A DNA stretch of 35,670 nt from an uncultured Eggerthellaceae bacterium (GTDB lineage: Bacteria > Actinomycetota > Coriobacteriia > Coriobacteriales > Eggerthellaceae), in assembly GCA_904420215.1 (NCBI GenBank), contig CAJFUR010000148.1:1-35670 (forward strand), given 5' to 3'. This document shows, piece by piece, positions 15,061-26,300 of the stretch. Within the stretch, counting starts at the first letter, position 1; each line of letters opens with the position of its first letter. The notes under the pieces were generated by a model. That model made no database searches. It saw nothing but the letters and a program-made list of their open reading frames with translations, and was not told where the DNA came from. The translations under genes and the position numbers were made by a program.

Positions 15061-15360
15061 CCTGGCGGCAGGGGATGCGATTGCAAACTGCGCTTTTCAA
15101 TCGCAAAACGACGGCAAACGCGATTGGAAAATTTTACTGTCGCGTTTGCAATCGCAAGCGAGCATAGAGTTTCAAATGCAATCGCGCCGGAACCGTTCGC
15201 TTTACCGCGTAGCCTCGATGCTTGCGCATGGCCCTGCCGGCTGGCACGACAAATCTGCAGGAGCGACTTTGCCGCGATTGCGGCGCGAGTTCCCTGCAAG
15301 GCTGAATTGCGGGCGGCGAATAATCGAACCGGGCATACTTTTGAGTATTGGCCTCGAAGG
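15061..15360. other. Convergent spacer between ftsQ and abiEii
   Basis: This 300-base spacer separates the end of ftsQ (+) from the end of abiEii (-). It has lower GC than the cluster and no supported gene. It contains the nested inverted repeat described at 15076-15156, extra copies of GCGATTG/CAATCGC at 15180-15186 and 15274-15280 (the latter inside the small palindrome gccgc-gatt-gcggc, 15271-15284), and an ATACT-TTTG-AGTAT palindrome at 15335-15348 just past the abiEii stop. I see no clear Rho-independent terminator with a U-tract; the hairpins may end or stabilise the transcripts. Confidence 0.5.
15076..15156. repeat. Nested inverted repeat built from GCGATTG units
   Basis: The outer arms tgcgattgcaaac (15076-15088) and gtttgcaatcgca (15144-15156) are perfect reverse complements over 13 bases and extend inward with gcg/cgc after one bulge. 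Inside them, ttttcaatcgc (15094-15104) pairs with gcgattggaaaa (15120-15131) with one extra base. The whole can fold as a long hairpin or cruciform of about 80 bases. It lies 15 bases after the ftsQ stop, at the left edge of the island. Confidence 0.7.
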
Positions 15361-16197
15361 TCAGGATGTGCGCGCGCTTCGAATGTTGTCAATCAGGCGA
15401 TTGCCCCAATCGATGGCGTCTTCGAGGCTTTCAAGCACGTCAAGGCCTTGGCGCTGGTCGTCGTACAGCCGCTCCCAGCTTTTCCCGGCAATAATGATGG
15501 GCGGCCATTCCTGCATCTTCCGATACGCGAAAAGCCTTTCGCACGTCCGGGCGGTCTTCCCATAGTCGAGTTCTTCGTTTGCCGCGATCAGTTGGAGGTC
15601 TATCAGGTCATGGGCGCGTTCGCTGCCCGGGGCTGTAACGGCGTGAAGCTTTTGCGCGATCTGGTGGTGCGTGGGCATGAGGGGAACGGGGTCCGGATCC
15701 GGCAGGCCGAGTTCGCGGAACAGTTCGACGATATCGTCCGATATTCGGTACTCCGGCTCGTCGGCATCGCCTATTTCGTTGTGTCCGAGTTCGAACCTGA
15801 CCGTCATCCAGGACTTCGTGTTGTAGGCGAGCTTGACCGAGTAGGGTTGCATGACGTATTCGCCCGGCACGTTTTTTGGCCGGGCTTTTCTTCCGGCCGT
15901 CAACGTTCCCGTGAAGCCGTGCCAGCCATCTGCAAGGCGAGCTTCGAGATCGGAGGCGAAACGCCCCGCGCTTTCCCTGCGCGCGGCGTCGAAGTCTTTC
16001 GTGAAGCGGCTTGCAGCCTCGCCGTAGCGCAGCTTGAGGGAGCTGCCGCCCTTCACGACGCCCTCCGGCAGCATTTGGCCGACGATGGCGTTTGCGATGA
16101 CTAGGCGAATTCGCAAGGGGTCGCCTCTGCCGACGGAGATGCGTTCGATGGCTATGTCGAGGTTTCGCCTGCTGTTCGGCGGCTTCCGCCCGGTCAT
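15361..16197 (-). CDS. abiEii: AbiEii-type nucleotidyltransferase toxin
   Basis: A 278-residue protein of the AbiEii/MenT nucleotidyltransferase family, the toxin of type IV toxin-antitoxin systems; characterised relatives add nucleotides to tRNA 3' ends and block translation. The start is the ATG at 16197, overlapping the abiEi stop as ATGA, with AAAGGA 6 bases upstream; the frame is open further upstream but that part lies inside abiEi. Family motifs: GGSSLKLRYGE...RFTKDFD (50-70), with the GG-S loop and the metal-binding D68/D70 pair; a beta-rich middle; then QIAQKLHAV (179-187) and RAHDLIDLQLI (194-204), the lysine and Asp motifs of the C-terminal half. All key residues appear intact, so it is probably active. 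The open frame antisense to it is a shadow. Confidence 0.9.
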   Translation of the reverse strand: MTGRKPPNSRRNLDIAIERISVGRGDPLRIRLVIANAIVGQMLPEGVVKGGSSLKLRYGEAASRFTKDFDAARRESAGRFASDLEARLADGWHGFTGTLTAGRKARPKNVPGEYVMQPYSVKLAYNTKSWMTVRFELGHNEIGDADEPEYRISDDIVELFRELGLPDPDPVPLMPTHHQIAQKLHAVTAPGSERAHDLIDLQLIAANEELDYGKTARTCERLFAYRKMQEWPPIIIAGKSWERLYDDQRQGLDVLESLEDAIDWGNRLIDNIRSARTS

Positions 16198-16721
16198 GCG
16201 ATTTCCTTTCTCAGCCGCCTTTGCTCGGCCGCCGTGATAAGCCCTCTCGCCCTTGCGTCCCCTATCGCGTCGAGCAGCCGGTCTCTCATCACGCTGCCCG
16301 CGCACGCCCGTAGGGCGTTCGCGACGCTCTGGGACGGTATGCCCTCGTACCTGACGGGGGCGCCGCCCCCCTTGGGCGCGACGATCCTCACCCAGTCGGG
16401 AACCTTCTTCCTCGTGCGGCGCGGCAGCGCCACCGTGACGGCCCTTGGGTTGGCGAGCGCAAGGCCGTGCATCGCCAAGACCGCGTCGCCGTAAAGATAC
16501 GCCCCCTCGCCGGCAAGCGCAACGGCTTCGGCGAAGCGGTCGTAGCCGGTGGGGACGTGCCGCGTGAGCTTGTACACGCCATGCCCGCGCCTGTCCAGCC
16601 TGCCGTCCGCGACGTAGCGGTTGAGTTCCGCGCCGACGATTCCCGCCTCCTGTGCCTGCGCATAGGTGACTAGGCCGTAGTTATCGGCGGCGATCTCGTA
16701 TATCTCGTCGAAGTGGGTCAT
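16194..16721 (-). CDS. abiEi: AbiEi-type antitoxin and transcriptional repressor
   Basis: A 175-residue protein of the AbiEi antitoxin family. The N-terminal ~50 residues form a winged helix (AADNYGLVTYAQAQEAGIVGAELNRYVADG) ending in the wing motif RRGHGVYKL (44-52), highly typical of the family. The C-terminal domain (about 65-175) matches the AbiEi C-terminal region that blocks toxicity in known systems. In type IV systems the antitoxin does not bind the toxin stably but counteracts it, and it represses its own operon by binding inverted repeats. The ATG at 16721 directly follows a 34-base perfect palindrome with no ribosome site in between, so the mRNA may be leaderless. It overlaps abiEii by four bases. 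Confidence 0.9.
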   Translation of the reverse strand: MTHFDEIYEIAADNYGLVTYAQAQEAGIVGAELNRYVADGRLDRRGHGVYKLTRHVPTGYDRFAEAVALAGEGAYLYGDAVLAMHGLALANPRAVTVALPRRTRKKVPDWVRIVAPKGGGAPVRYEGIPSQSVANALRACAGSVMRDRLLDAIGDARARGLITAAEQRRLRKEIA

Positions 16722-16755
16722 GGCAATACTTTAACATTTTTATTAAAGTATTGCC
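16722..16755 (-). promoter_or_regulatory. Palindromic operator of the abiE operon
   Basis: ggcaatactttaa (16722-16734) and ttaaagtattgcc (16743-16755) are perfect reverse complements (13 bp) around an 8-base AT-only-but-one spacer. It ends exactly at the abiEi ATG. AbiEi-family antitoxins are known to bind inverted repeats upstream of their gene, so this is the expected autoregulatory site. The AT-rich arms probably also hold the promoter (e.g. AAGTAT as a -10 on the - strand about 9 bases before the ATG). Confidence 0.8.
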
Positions 16756-17348
16756 AGTCTGTAGCTCAGCCGATGCGGTGCAATTGAACCAATCGGACGC
16801 CGGACTGCCGGACGCCGGACGCGAGGACGGGTCGCGTCTTCCCGGTTTTCATCATCTTGCCCCCCTAGACGAAAGAAGGCCCAGGGCTTGCGTTTGCCGC
16901 GTGTCGTTGCGGCGCTTGTCGCCATGGGCCGGATCGGCGCGATGCGGCGGGGCGCTTCCGGGGGCGGGGCGCTTGTTGGAGATTGGCGACAAAGGCGCGC
17001 ATTGCCTTTGGTTGACGAGGGGTTGTGGGGAGGCCGTGGGAATTGCACGAAAGCACGCGTTTTTGTCAGAAAACACTTATGGGAAGGGGTCATTTTTGAT
17101 AGTCCATCGGGTACAATAGGAAGCAAAATATTCATCGGGGTGGGGACAGCTCTGCCGACCTGCCGAAGGGCGCGAAGGCCGGCCCCAACCGCTGCCTTCC
17201 CACGCGTTGACTGCTTGCGGGCGCGTCGGCTCTCGACACCGGCGCCCCGCACGTTGATCGTTTGCGGGTGTACCGGCCTTTGCGTCGCACCCGCGTTCCC
17301 CGGCGGAGGGGCGTTCCCTTCGTGCGGGGCAAGGCGAAGGGAGCTATT
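16756..17348 (+). other. Intergenic leader region upstream of the giant surface protein
   Basis: About 590 bases without a supported gene; short open frames here (e.g. + strand 16888-17352) show no recognisable protein. It contains tandem GCCGGAC-like units (about 16795-16823), a perfect 7-bp hairpin CAAAGGC/GCCTTTG (16990-16996 with 17004-17010), an AT-richer stretch at 17045-17135 with the promoter candidate below, and then about 230 bases of GC-rich sequence that would form the 5' untranslated leader up to the GTG at 17349. Confidence 0.5.
17049..17117 (+). promoter_or_regulatory. Candidate promoter with upstream direct repeats for the giant surface protein gene
   Basis: TACAAT (17112-17117) is a good -10 hexamer in a locally AT-rich stretch; the sequence at the -35 position (GTCATT, 17089-17094, 17-base spacing) is poor. 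Upstream, gaaagcac (17049-17056) and gaaaacac (17069-17076) repeat with a 20-base period, two helical turns, ending 12 bases before the -35 region. A weak -35 plus phased direct repeats suggests an activator-dependent promoter. The same TACAAT is used before ftsZ at 35131. Confidence 0.4.
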
Positions 17349-20300
17349 GTGAATCCGAGCGACGAGACGAGGAAGACGGCGAATCGCGCGAACATCGACG
17401 CCGCTGGCCACGCGAACGTCGAAACGGCGACTCGCACGGCGTCCGACGTGCGGCGCGCCGGCGTGCGCGGGGCGCATGAAGCCTGCGGAACGCAGGGCGC
17501 GCTGCATGGGGCATCCCGCGGGGCGCACTGTGCCGTGCCGGGCGGATCCGGCAGCGAAAAATTCCCATGGGGGGGGGGTGCTCATAGAAGGAGCCTTCCC
17601 GATGGGCGGGGCGACCGCCCGGTAGGGCAGAGGCGCGAAGGCTCCCGGCAGGACCGGGAGAACCCCTGCGCGCGCGAAGGGGGGCGGCGCGTGTTCGCGG
17701 GGAGACGCGCCCGCCGGTTCATGGCGGCGGCTGCCGTGTGCGTGGCGCTGTTGGGCGGCGGCGTGGCCGTGGCGGCCACGGGCGGCGCGGCGTTTCTGGC
17801 GGACCTCCTCTCCGGCGACGCGCAGGCGCAGGCCGAAATGCCGGCGCACGAAGCGCACGAAGGCTGCGCGCTGGACAGCCTTGCTGACGGCGCGCAGCCG
17901 GTGGCGTGGTCGGACCCGGCCCGGACGGAGGCCGACGCCGCCGTCACGGTGACCAGCTACGCGGAGCTGGCGAGCGCCATGGGCTCGGCGGGCGTCACCG
18001 ATATCGTGCTCGACACCGGCGACGGCTCGGAGGCGGAGACGTGGCATTACGCCGGCACGCAGGCGCAGGTGCCGAGCGGCCGGACGGTGCACGTTTCCGT
18101 TGCCGCCGGCAAGACCGTCACGCTGGCGAAAGAGCGCTCCGGCGACCCGGCGCTGTTCCGCGTGGAGGCGGGCGGCACCCTCGTCCTCGGCGACGGCACG
18201 GCGGCTCCCACCGGCTCGGTGGAGGCGGACGGCGCCGCCGTGGGCATCGACTACGCAGTGGAGCAGGCGGGCGGCAACCTCGTCATCGACGGCGGCGCCG
18301 TGTGGGAGGAAGCCGGCCAGAACCCCACCGCCTATTTCGTTTCCGCGTCCGGCGAGCGCGTGGGATACCGCAATGTCGGTTTCAGCACGACCAGCGGCCT
18401 CGTGAAGAACAACGGGGGCGTCCTTTCCGTCTGGAAGGGCGTGACGCTGCAGAACGTGCAACGCTCGAACGGTAGCTACGGCGGCAGCGCCATCGACATG
18501 CAGGTCGGTTCCGTGGCGCCCGACATGGAGCTGAACCTGTACGGCGGCGTGGTACAATGGTGCGCCGCCACCGGCATCGGCGAGAACGGGGCCGGGGCCA
18601 TCTACCTTGGCCCGGCAAGCAATTCCGTGCTGGGCTGGACGACGCATCCCCAAACCACGCGGTACGGCACGTTCAACATGTACGCCGGCTCGGTGAGCAA
18701 CAACGCCACCTGCAACAACGACGGCAACGCCGACGGCACGGGCATCGCGCTCGACAACGCCGCGTTCAACCTCTACGGCGGAACCGTGTCTTTCAACTGC
18801 GGAGACGGCGGTCTTTACGGCGACGCCGGCGCGGCCGACGGTGGCGGCATCGGCGCGCGCGTGGGGTCGCAAGTGCGGCTCTACGGCGGCGAGGTGTCCT
18901 ACAACTGGACGGGCGGCTACGGCGGCGGCGTGTGCCTGTGGAACTCCGACGGCTGGCTGTATGGCACCACGGTGCGCAACAACACCGCGGGCTATGGCGG
19001 CGGCATCGCCATAGCCGGCTGCGACGCGGGCGGGGCGGCGGACGACAGCGGCGGCACGTTCAGCACGCTGCACATGAGCGGCGGCACGGTGGCGTACAAC
19101 ACGGCGGAGGTGCATAACAACGTGGGGACTTCCGGCGTGGGCGGCGGCATATGCGCCGGCACCGCCGGTCGCCCCAACGGCAGCGTCCTCCACCTCACGG
19201 GTGGCACCATCCAGCAGAACGCCGCGCGCACGGGCGGCGGCATCGGCGTGTACGCGGGCAAGACCACACAGGTCCGCATGTCGGGCGAGGCGGCCATCAC
19301 AGGCAACACGGCGCTGGAAAACGGCAACGGCGCGTATTTCACGAACAACATCAACGTGGACGTGAGCGGCGATCCCGACCGTGTGCTGCTTGCCATGGAA
19401 GGCGGGGCGCGCATCGACAGCGACAACCCCGTGTATTTCGACGGCCTGCGCAGCACCACGGTGAAACAGCTTCCCGTGCAGGTGACGGGCACGCTCACCT
19501 GCGACGGCGCGGCTGCCATCTTCGAGCTGTCGGGCAGCATCTGGGGCTTGGGCGACGATGAGCTCGACGGGCGCGACATCGTGACTTTCAGGGACGCGCA
19601 GGGCAACTCCCTCGACATCCAGGAAAACAAGTTCTCGCTCGACAGCACCGAGTGGTACTTGAAGGCGAACGACGGCAACAGGAGTGCAAACTCAGGCACC
19701 ACCAACACCAGCGTCCTCGAACTCAAGAAGTTCGCGGACACGCCGCTGTACACCATCCGCAACGGCACGCCGGTGACGGTGGCGGGCGGCGACGGGGTTG
19801 CCCAGAAGTACTACCGCGTGTACACCAGCCTGGACGAGGCGTTTGCCGAGGCGGCGGATGGCGACACGCTGTACATCTTCTACAACACCACCGTGGACAC
19901 CATGGCGGAGATCGCCGGCAAGCATGTGTCGCTGGTGGCGGAAAGCACCAGCTCGGCAGGACGCGACGCGTCGCTTTCGGGTTCCGGCGCGAACAAGACG
20001 TGCTATTTGGAAAACGCCGCCGGCTACAACGTGATGACAGGCGAATTCCTTGCCTATGTGGGTGCGGACGACGACGGCACTCCCAAGGGCGACTACACGG
20101 TGGAATCCGACGCCGATGCCGACGCCGACGGCCTTGTCGCCACGCAGGACGGCGATGACGCAGCCTACACCCTGTTGACCGACTACTCCTACAACGTGCG
20201 CAACGACTACACGGTCACGCTCTCCAACGCGCTCTACTTGGGCGATGCGGGCAAGGGCGGCGACGCCACCGCTGGCGCCACCGGCGCCGACAAGCCTTCC

Positions 20301-23300
20301 GGCGCAGCCGCCGTGGTGGTCACCGGCAAAGGCAGCCTGTCCATCGGCCAGGTGAGCGAGCTGGGCATGGGCGCGGGCAGCCTCACGTTTGACGGCAACC
20401 TGTCCAGCCCCACCGAGGGCGCGTTCTTCCAAGTGGGTGCGGACAGCGAACTCACGCTGCACAGCGGCATCACCATCAAGAACCACGCCAACTACTCCGA
20501 GCTGCACCCCGGCACCATCGAGGTTTTGGAGGGCGGCGCGCTCACCGTGAACGACGGCGTGGCCATCACAGGCGGCGTGTCGCCGGTGGCGGGCGCCATC
20601 TACAACGCGGGCACGCTGAACCTGAGCGGCGGCTCCATCGAGGGCAACACGGGCGCCGTGCCGCGCTACGGCTACAGCAGCGACAGCAGCGCCGCCGGCG
20701 CGAAGGTGGAGGGCTTCGACACCGGCTACTGGGGGCAGGCGAAGTACTACCGCGGCGCGGGCGCCGTCTACAACGTGGGCACCCTGAACATGACGGGCGG
20801 CACCGTCTCCGGCAACCGGGGCGAATACGGCGCGCTGGCGAACATGGGTGAGGGCATCATGCGGCTTTCGGGCGGCACCGTTTCCGGCAACGCGGCGGTG
20901 ACGGGCACGGGCAGCGGCACGGAATACGACTTGGCCATTTCGGGATACACGGAAGGCGCGGCCCCCGCGGCGCCCGCAGCGGCCGACGCCGCCGGGTCGG
21001 GCGGCGGCCTGTTCGTGGGCGGCGCATATGGAAGCGCGGAAGCGGCCGCGGACAAGGTCGTCGTGTCCGGCACTGCCATCACGGGCAACTGGGCGCAGAA
21101 CGACGGCGGCGGCATCGCGCAGGCGCCGGCGCGCGGCCTTGCGGCGACGAGTGTGACGTACACCCCCGTGGGCGGCGACGCCTTCGAAGCGGGGCATCCC
21201 GCCTACGTGCCCACGTTCACGGGTTCCGGCCTCGAGGGCGCCTTTGGCGGCGGCACCGGCGACACTGGCGATCCCGACGCCGATGCCGCCACGGGCGTGC
21301 ATGCCGGCGGCTTGGACGTGCAGGCGGGCAGCGTGTCCTCCAACGTGGCGGGCGCGAATGGCGGCGGCCTGTACGTTTCCGGCACCGCCCACACCGCAGC
21401 GGGCGTCACGCTGCAGCGCAACAGCGCGGGCGAGAACGGCGGCGGTGGCGGCGTTGCGGTGGCCACCGCGAACGGCAGCTTCACGTTCGCCAACGAAATC
21501 CGCGAGAACACGTCGGCGCACAACGGCGGCGGCATCTTCGTCATCGGCGGCAAGGCGCAGGCAACCGAGCCTACGGCGGTGCTGGCGGCGAACGTGGCCG
21601 CGGACAGCGGCGGCGGCGCGTTCGTGAACATGGGCGCGTCCTTCACGCTGGCGGCGGGCGCCATTTCGGGCAACACGGCCGGCTCCGAGGGAGCGGGCGC
21701 GTATGTGCAAACGTCGGCGGGCGCCGGCATCGGCGGCGGTTCCGGCAGCACCGCTGCCGGCAGGTTCGCGCTTTCCGGCACGGGCTATGTGAACAACGCC
21801 GACCGCATCCACTTGGCGCCCGGCGCGCTTCTGGATATGACCTCGGGCGACTGGGACACCGCGGACAACGCGTCGGGCTACGTGAACACGAAGACGAACC
21901 CCGTGACGCTGGACAGCGACGAAACCGCCATGGGCACCGACCTCATTTGGGCGCAGAGCGCCGACGCCGCGCAGAGGATCATCGCAGACGGGCTCGTGGT
22001 GCACGCCCAAGGGCTGACGCTGGGGCAGGACGCCGCCAACCAAAGCATCGTGGAGATCAACTCCTACACCCTCACCTTCCACGACCGCGTGGAGGGTTTG
22101 GAAAGCGACGACAGGTTGGAGGCGCACGAGGCGCAGCAGCACTACGGCGCGAACGCCACGGCCACGCTGCCGAACTTGGACGCGTTCGAGGGATTCGCGG
22201 CTCCCGAAGGCAAGCGCCTGACGGGCTGGGTAGTCATCGCGCAAGACGAAAACGGCACGTGGCGCTACGTGAGCGCGGCCGACGGCAGCTCGCTGACGGA
22301 CAACGCCAACGAGGCTCTCGTGTACGCCGTGGGCGCCTCCGTCACCGTGGCTGCGGACATGCACCTGCTGGCGCAGTTCAGCGACGCGAACTACACGATC
22401 ACGCTGCAGAACGGCAACGGGGACGCCGTGGAGAACGGCACGGTGAACCTTGAAAACGCGGCATACGACAACACGAACTACTACGTGGGCTTCGACCAGT
22501 CCATCGTCATTGCCCCCAAGGCGGACCGCGGCGATGACCAGAAAGAGTACCGCCTGCGCCAACTCAAGGTGTACGAGAAGGTGAGCCTTAACGGCGAGTA
22601 CGGGTTCGGGCAATTGCAAGACGCGTATCCGGGCAACTACGTGGTCACGGGTGCGGTGAACTCCACCTCGCGCGCCTATTGGCGCCTGGCCTCTGCGGCC
22701 GTGGTGGACGAGCACACGGGCCTGATAACGGGCACGGAATGCTACACCTACGACGCCGCGGGCGTGCCCACGCTGGTGGCGGAGGGCGACATCGACCCCG
22801 CCGATCTCGAACCCGGCACCGCCGCCCCTGCGAATGGCGGCGCGGCGCTTGCCTACCAGACCACGTCCGCCGACATGCTGGTGCGCTGTGACTTCGAGCC
22901 GGGCGACGTCCGCTTGGACGTGTACACGCAAGAGGCGGTGGACGCGGACGGCAGCGGCAGCGAGGTCGTCACGTCCGACGTGCCCGTCTACACCGGCTGG
23001 TTCGACGACTGCGCGGCGGCTTACACCGAACTTTCGGAACAGTACGAGGCCATTGCGGGTGCGGATGGCGCGAACGCCGAAACCGCCCTTGCGAACACGC
23101 GCTTCACCGCCGCGGTCACGCTGGTGGGCGATGCCACGGACGTGGAATACGGCACCGTGTCCTCCGGCGGCGGGAACCGCGCGGTGTATCCCTACTTGGA
23201 CCTCACGTTCGACCTGAACGGCCACACGCTCGACTTGGGCGCCATGGGCACGCAGGCCATCGGCGGGAACACTCAATTCTCGCTGGTGGACGGCACGCTC

Positions 23301-26300
23301 GAGGCGAGCATCGACGCGGCGGGCACGGAGGAAACCCCCTCCCGCGTGTACGTGCAGCCCCTGTTCCTCGTGGATGCCGGCGGCACGCTGACGGTCACCA
23401 ACCTGACCATCGAAGCCTCCCCCGAGGACAAAAACACGGGCGAGGACGCCACGGCTTACACCCATGACAACCCCCTTGAGGTGAACGTCAAGGTGAAGCC
23501 GGGCGGCACGCTGAACACCGACCAGTCCAGCTCGCTTGGCTCGGTGTATCTCACGCATGGCATGACGAGCGACGGCCAGTCCACCACGGAAGGCCACGCA
23601 AGCGTCACCGTGCACGGCACGTTCGACGAGCGCGGTGCGGACGATCCCCTGATCGCGCACGTGTACGTGGCCAACTTGGGCGACTACGAAAGCGGCGCCC
23701 GCACGATCTTCCAGCTGGACGACGCCGTGGTTTCCGCAAGCGGCCACAACATCCGCAGCTGGTTCGACCTGCGCGATGCCACGCTGGACGATACCGAGCT
23801 GGGGGAGGGCGGCGACGGCGTGAAGGATGACGCCCCCTACTGGTTCATCGGCACGGACGGGAAGCTGTACCGCCGCGTGGCCGACGTGGTGCCCACGGTC
23901 ATCTGCACGGACGCGAAAACCGACCATGCCGGCGTGGTGAACACGTATTGGGCGTATGACGAAGACTTGCCCAATGGCGGCGGTGGCAACCCCCAATACG
24001 AGGTGTACGGGTCCATTGGCGGCAACCCCCGCGCCTTCCCGGTGTACTACCAGTATTGGCGCGAGTACGGCTATGACATGTCCGAGCACGAACTGGCCAT
24101 CGGCGTCTCCGTTGCCGACGGCTACGGCAACGGGCTTTCCTCGGCAAGCGGCTCGGCAACCGTCAGCGTGACGCGCGTCTCGTCGGGCGGCAACGCGCAG
24201 GACACCAGCCAGGTGCTGGTGCGCCCCGGCATGTCGGTGAATGGGGGGTACGCGGAAGTGCTGGTGACCTCGTCGGGCGCCGACGTGACGGCGAACGCGT
24301 TCGGCAAGACCGACGGCCCAACGCCTTACGACAACGACCCCCAGAGCAGCTACTACATCAGCGCGCAGTGGACGGGCTCGGGCCAGTACGCCAGCGCGTA
24401 CCGCGCCTACTGGATGATGCCCGACGACGACGCGCAGCTTTCCGAGAACGCCGTGAACGCGAACGCCGAAGCCGGAACCGTTACCGGCACGGCCAAGATG
24501 CTGGTGGCGCCGAAGGATCTGGCGAACGAGGAATCCGTGGTGATCGAAAGCGTGACGCCCGAGCAAGTGGGCTTCATCGGCCAGGCGGGCGCGGACGCCG
24601 GACATTCCTCCAGTCCCTCCACGGCGTCCATCACGGACGAGAACACGGGCCGCGCGCTCATTGTCGGCTCGGACGTGCGCCTGTGCTACCGCCTGATTGG
24701 CACGGCGGAGGAGTACCAGGTGGCGCACCCCGATCATGACAGTGCGGCCATGGCGGCCGCGTTGGCGGGCGAGAAGGATGACACGGCCTATTACTACTTG
24801 GACGACCGGTTCTACACGCGTGACGGCAGCAGCGGCAACGACGGCTCTTCCCCCGATCAGGGCATACGCCTCGACGGCGCGGATGCCGGCACGTACTCCG
24901 TGGAGCTGTGGAGCGAGAACAGCGGCAACTACGTGGGGCGGTCGGGCTGGAAGGGCACGACGTTCACCATCGCGCCGTATGCGGGGCGCTTGGAAACCTC
25001 CGAAATGGGCAATGCCGTGGTGGTGGATCCCCAGACGGACAACTATCAGGAAGTCATCAAGGAGCTTATCGGCGGCACTTACGAGGGCGAGGGCGGGCAG
25101 CTGTGCGTGCGCGACTCCTACGGCAACATGCTGGAATTGGAGAACCTGAGCTTCTCGTTCCAAGCCATCGACGGGGGAGCCACGCTCGACGAAAACGGCT
25201 GGCCGGCGAGCGAGGGCCTGTACGCCCTGTGCGCCACGCCGCGCGCCAACGCGAGCGACAACAACCTCGCGTTCGTGGAATCCGGCCAGGCGGGCTTCGA
25301 CCCGAACTACGCATCGAGCGCGATGGCGTGGCAGGCCATCCTGGTCACCGACGAGCCGCTGACGATGGAGATACAGGCGCGCAACGACGCGACGGACGAA
25401 TGGAGTGCCGACACGCGGCTGGAGGTGCCCTACACGGGCAACGCCTACGCCGACACCGACATCAAGGCCTACGACTTGGGCGACGAAGCGGAGGGCGACC
25501 AGTTGCGCGTGGTGCTGGGCGCCGCCGCGGGCGACGAAGCTGGGCGGCGCCTTGCCACCAGCGAGTACTCGCTGCGCGTGGGTCTGCCTGCAAACCCGGC
25601 GCTGGGCGTGGGGGAATACCTGCTGCTGGCCACCGACAGCACGGGCGACTACATTGCCATCAGCACCGTGCTGGTGACGGCAAACCCCGAAATCAAGGTG
25701 GACATACAGCCTGCGGAGGGCGTGTACACCGGCTACGCGCACACGCCCGCGCTCTCGGTTTTATCCGCCGACGACACGCCGCTGGTGGACGGGCGCGACT
25801 ACGCCACCGCGCTGCAAATGCGCCACGACAAAGACGGCGAGGAAGCGTGGGACGCTTCCAGCACCATCACGAACGTCGGGGAGTACCGCTACAGGGTGGC
25901 GGGCCTGGGCAACTACGCCGACCCCGACGCTTCGGGCCAGCGTGTGGTGTATGCCAATTACGAGGTGAAGCCCAAGGATCTGGCAAACAAAAGCGACGTG
26001 AACGAAACGGCCGGCGTGCCCGCGGTGAACATATCCATGGAACGCGTTTCGCTGGTGCCGCAGAGCACGCAGGTGTTCGTCACGTACAACGGCTTCCTGC
26101 TGCAACAGGGCACCGACTACGAGGTGAAGGTGCTCGATGCCAATGACAACGACGTCACCAGCAGCATCACGAACCCCGGCGAGTACACCTACGTGATCAC
26201 GGGCATAAACAACTTCACGGGCACGGTCGAGCGCCCCTACACGGTGCTGGATGCCGGCGACATGGGCGCGGGCATCGACGTGTCTCCGGCATCCTCCACG

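Noticed and set aside
15124-16104. + strand open frame of 326 codons
   Set aside because: It lies antisense to abiEii, whose nucleotidyltransferase motifs and ATGA coupling to abiEi are clear. The + frame matches no family I recognise.
16760-16800. tRNA-like GTAGCTCAGC followed by GAACC
   Set aside because: The D-arm-like string is there, but there is no acceptor stem, no anticodon arm of correct spacing and no proper T-arm on either strand. It is at most a chance match or a remnant.
16888-17352. Possible small gene upstream of the giant protein (154 codons)
   Set aside because: No ribosome site, no recognisable domain, and it runs across the promoter candidate and leader; codon pattern is irregular.
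17590-17690. Known riboswitch (c-di-GMP, cobalamin, ZTP) in the adhesin leader
   Set aside because: A short CGCGAAGGCTCCCGG string resembles part of the c-di-GMP-I core, but the tetraloop/receptor partner and the GGTAGC...GGTTACC half are missing. Kept only as an unclassified structured segment.
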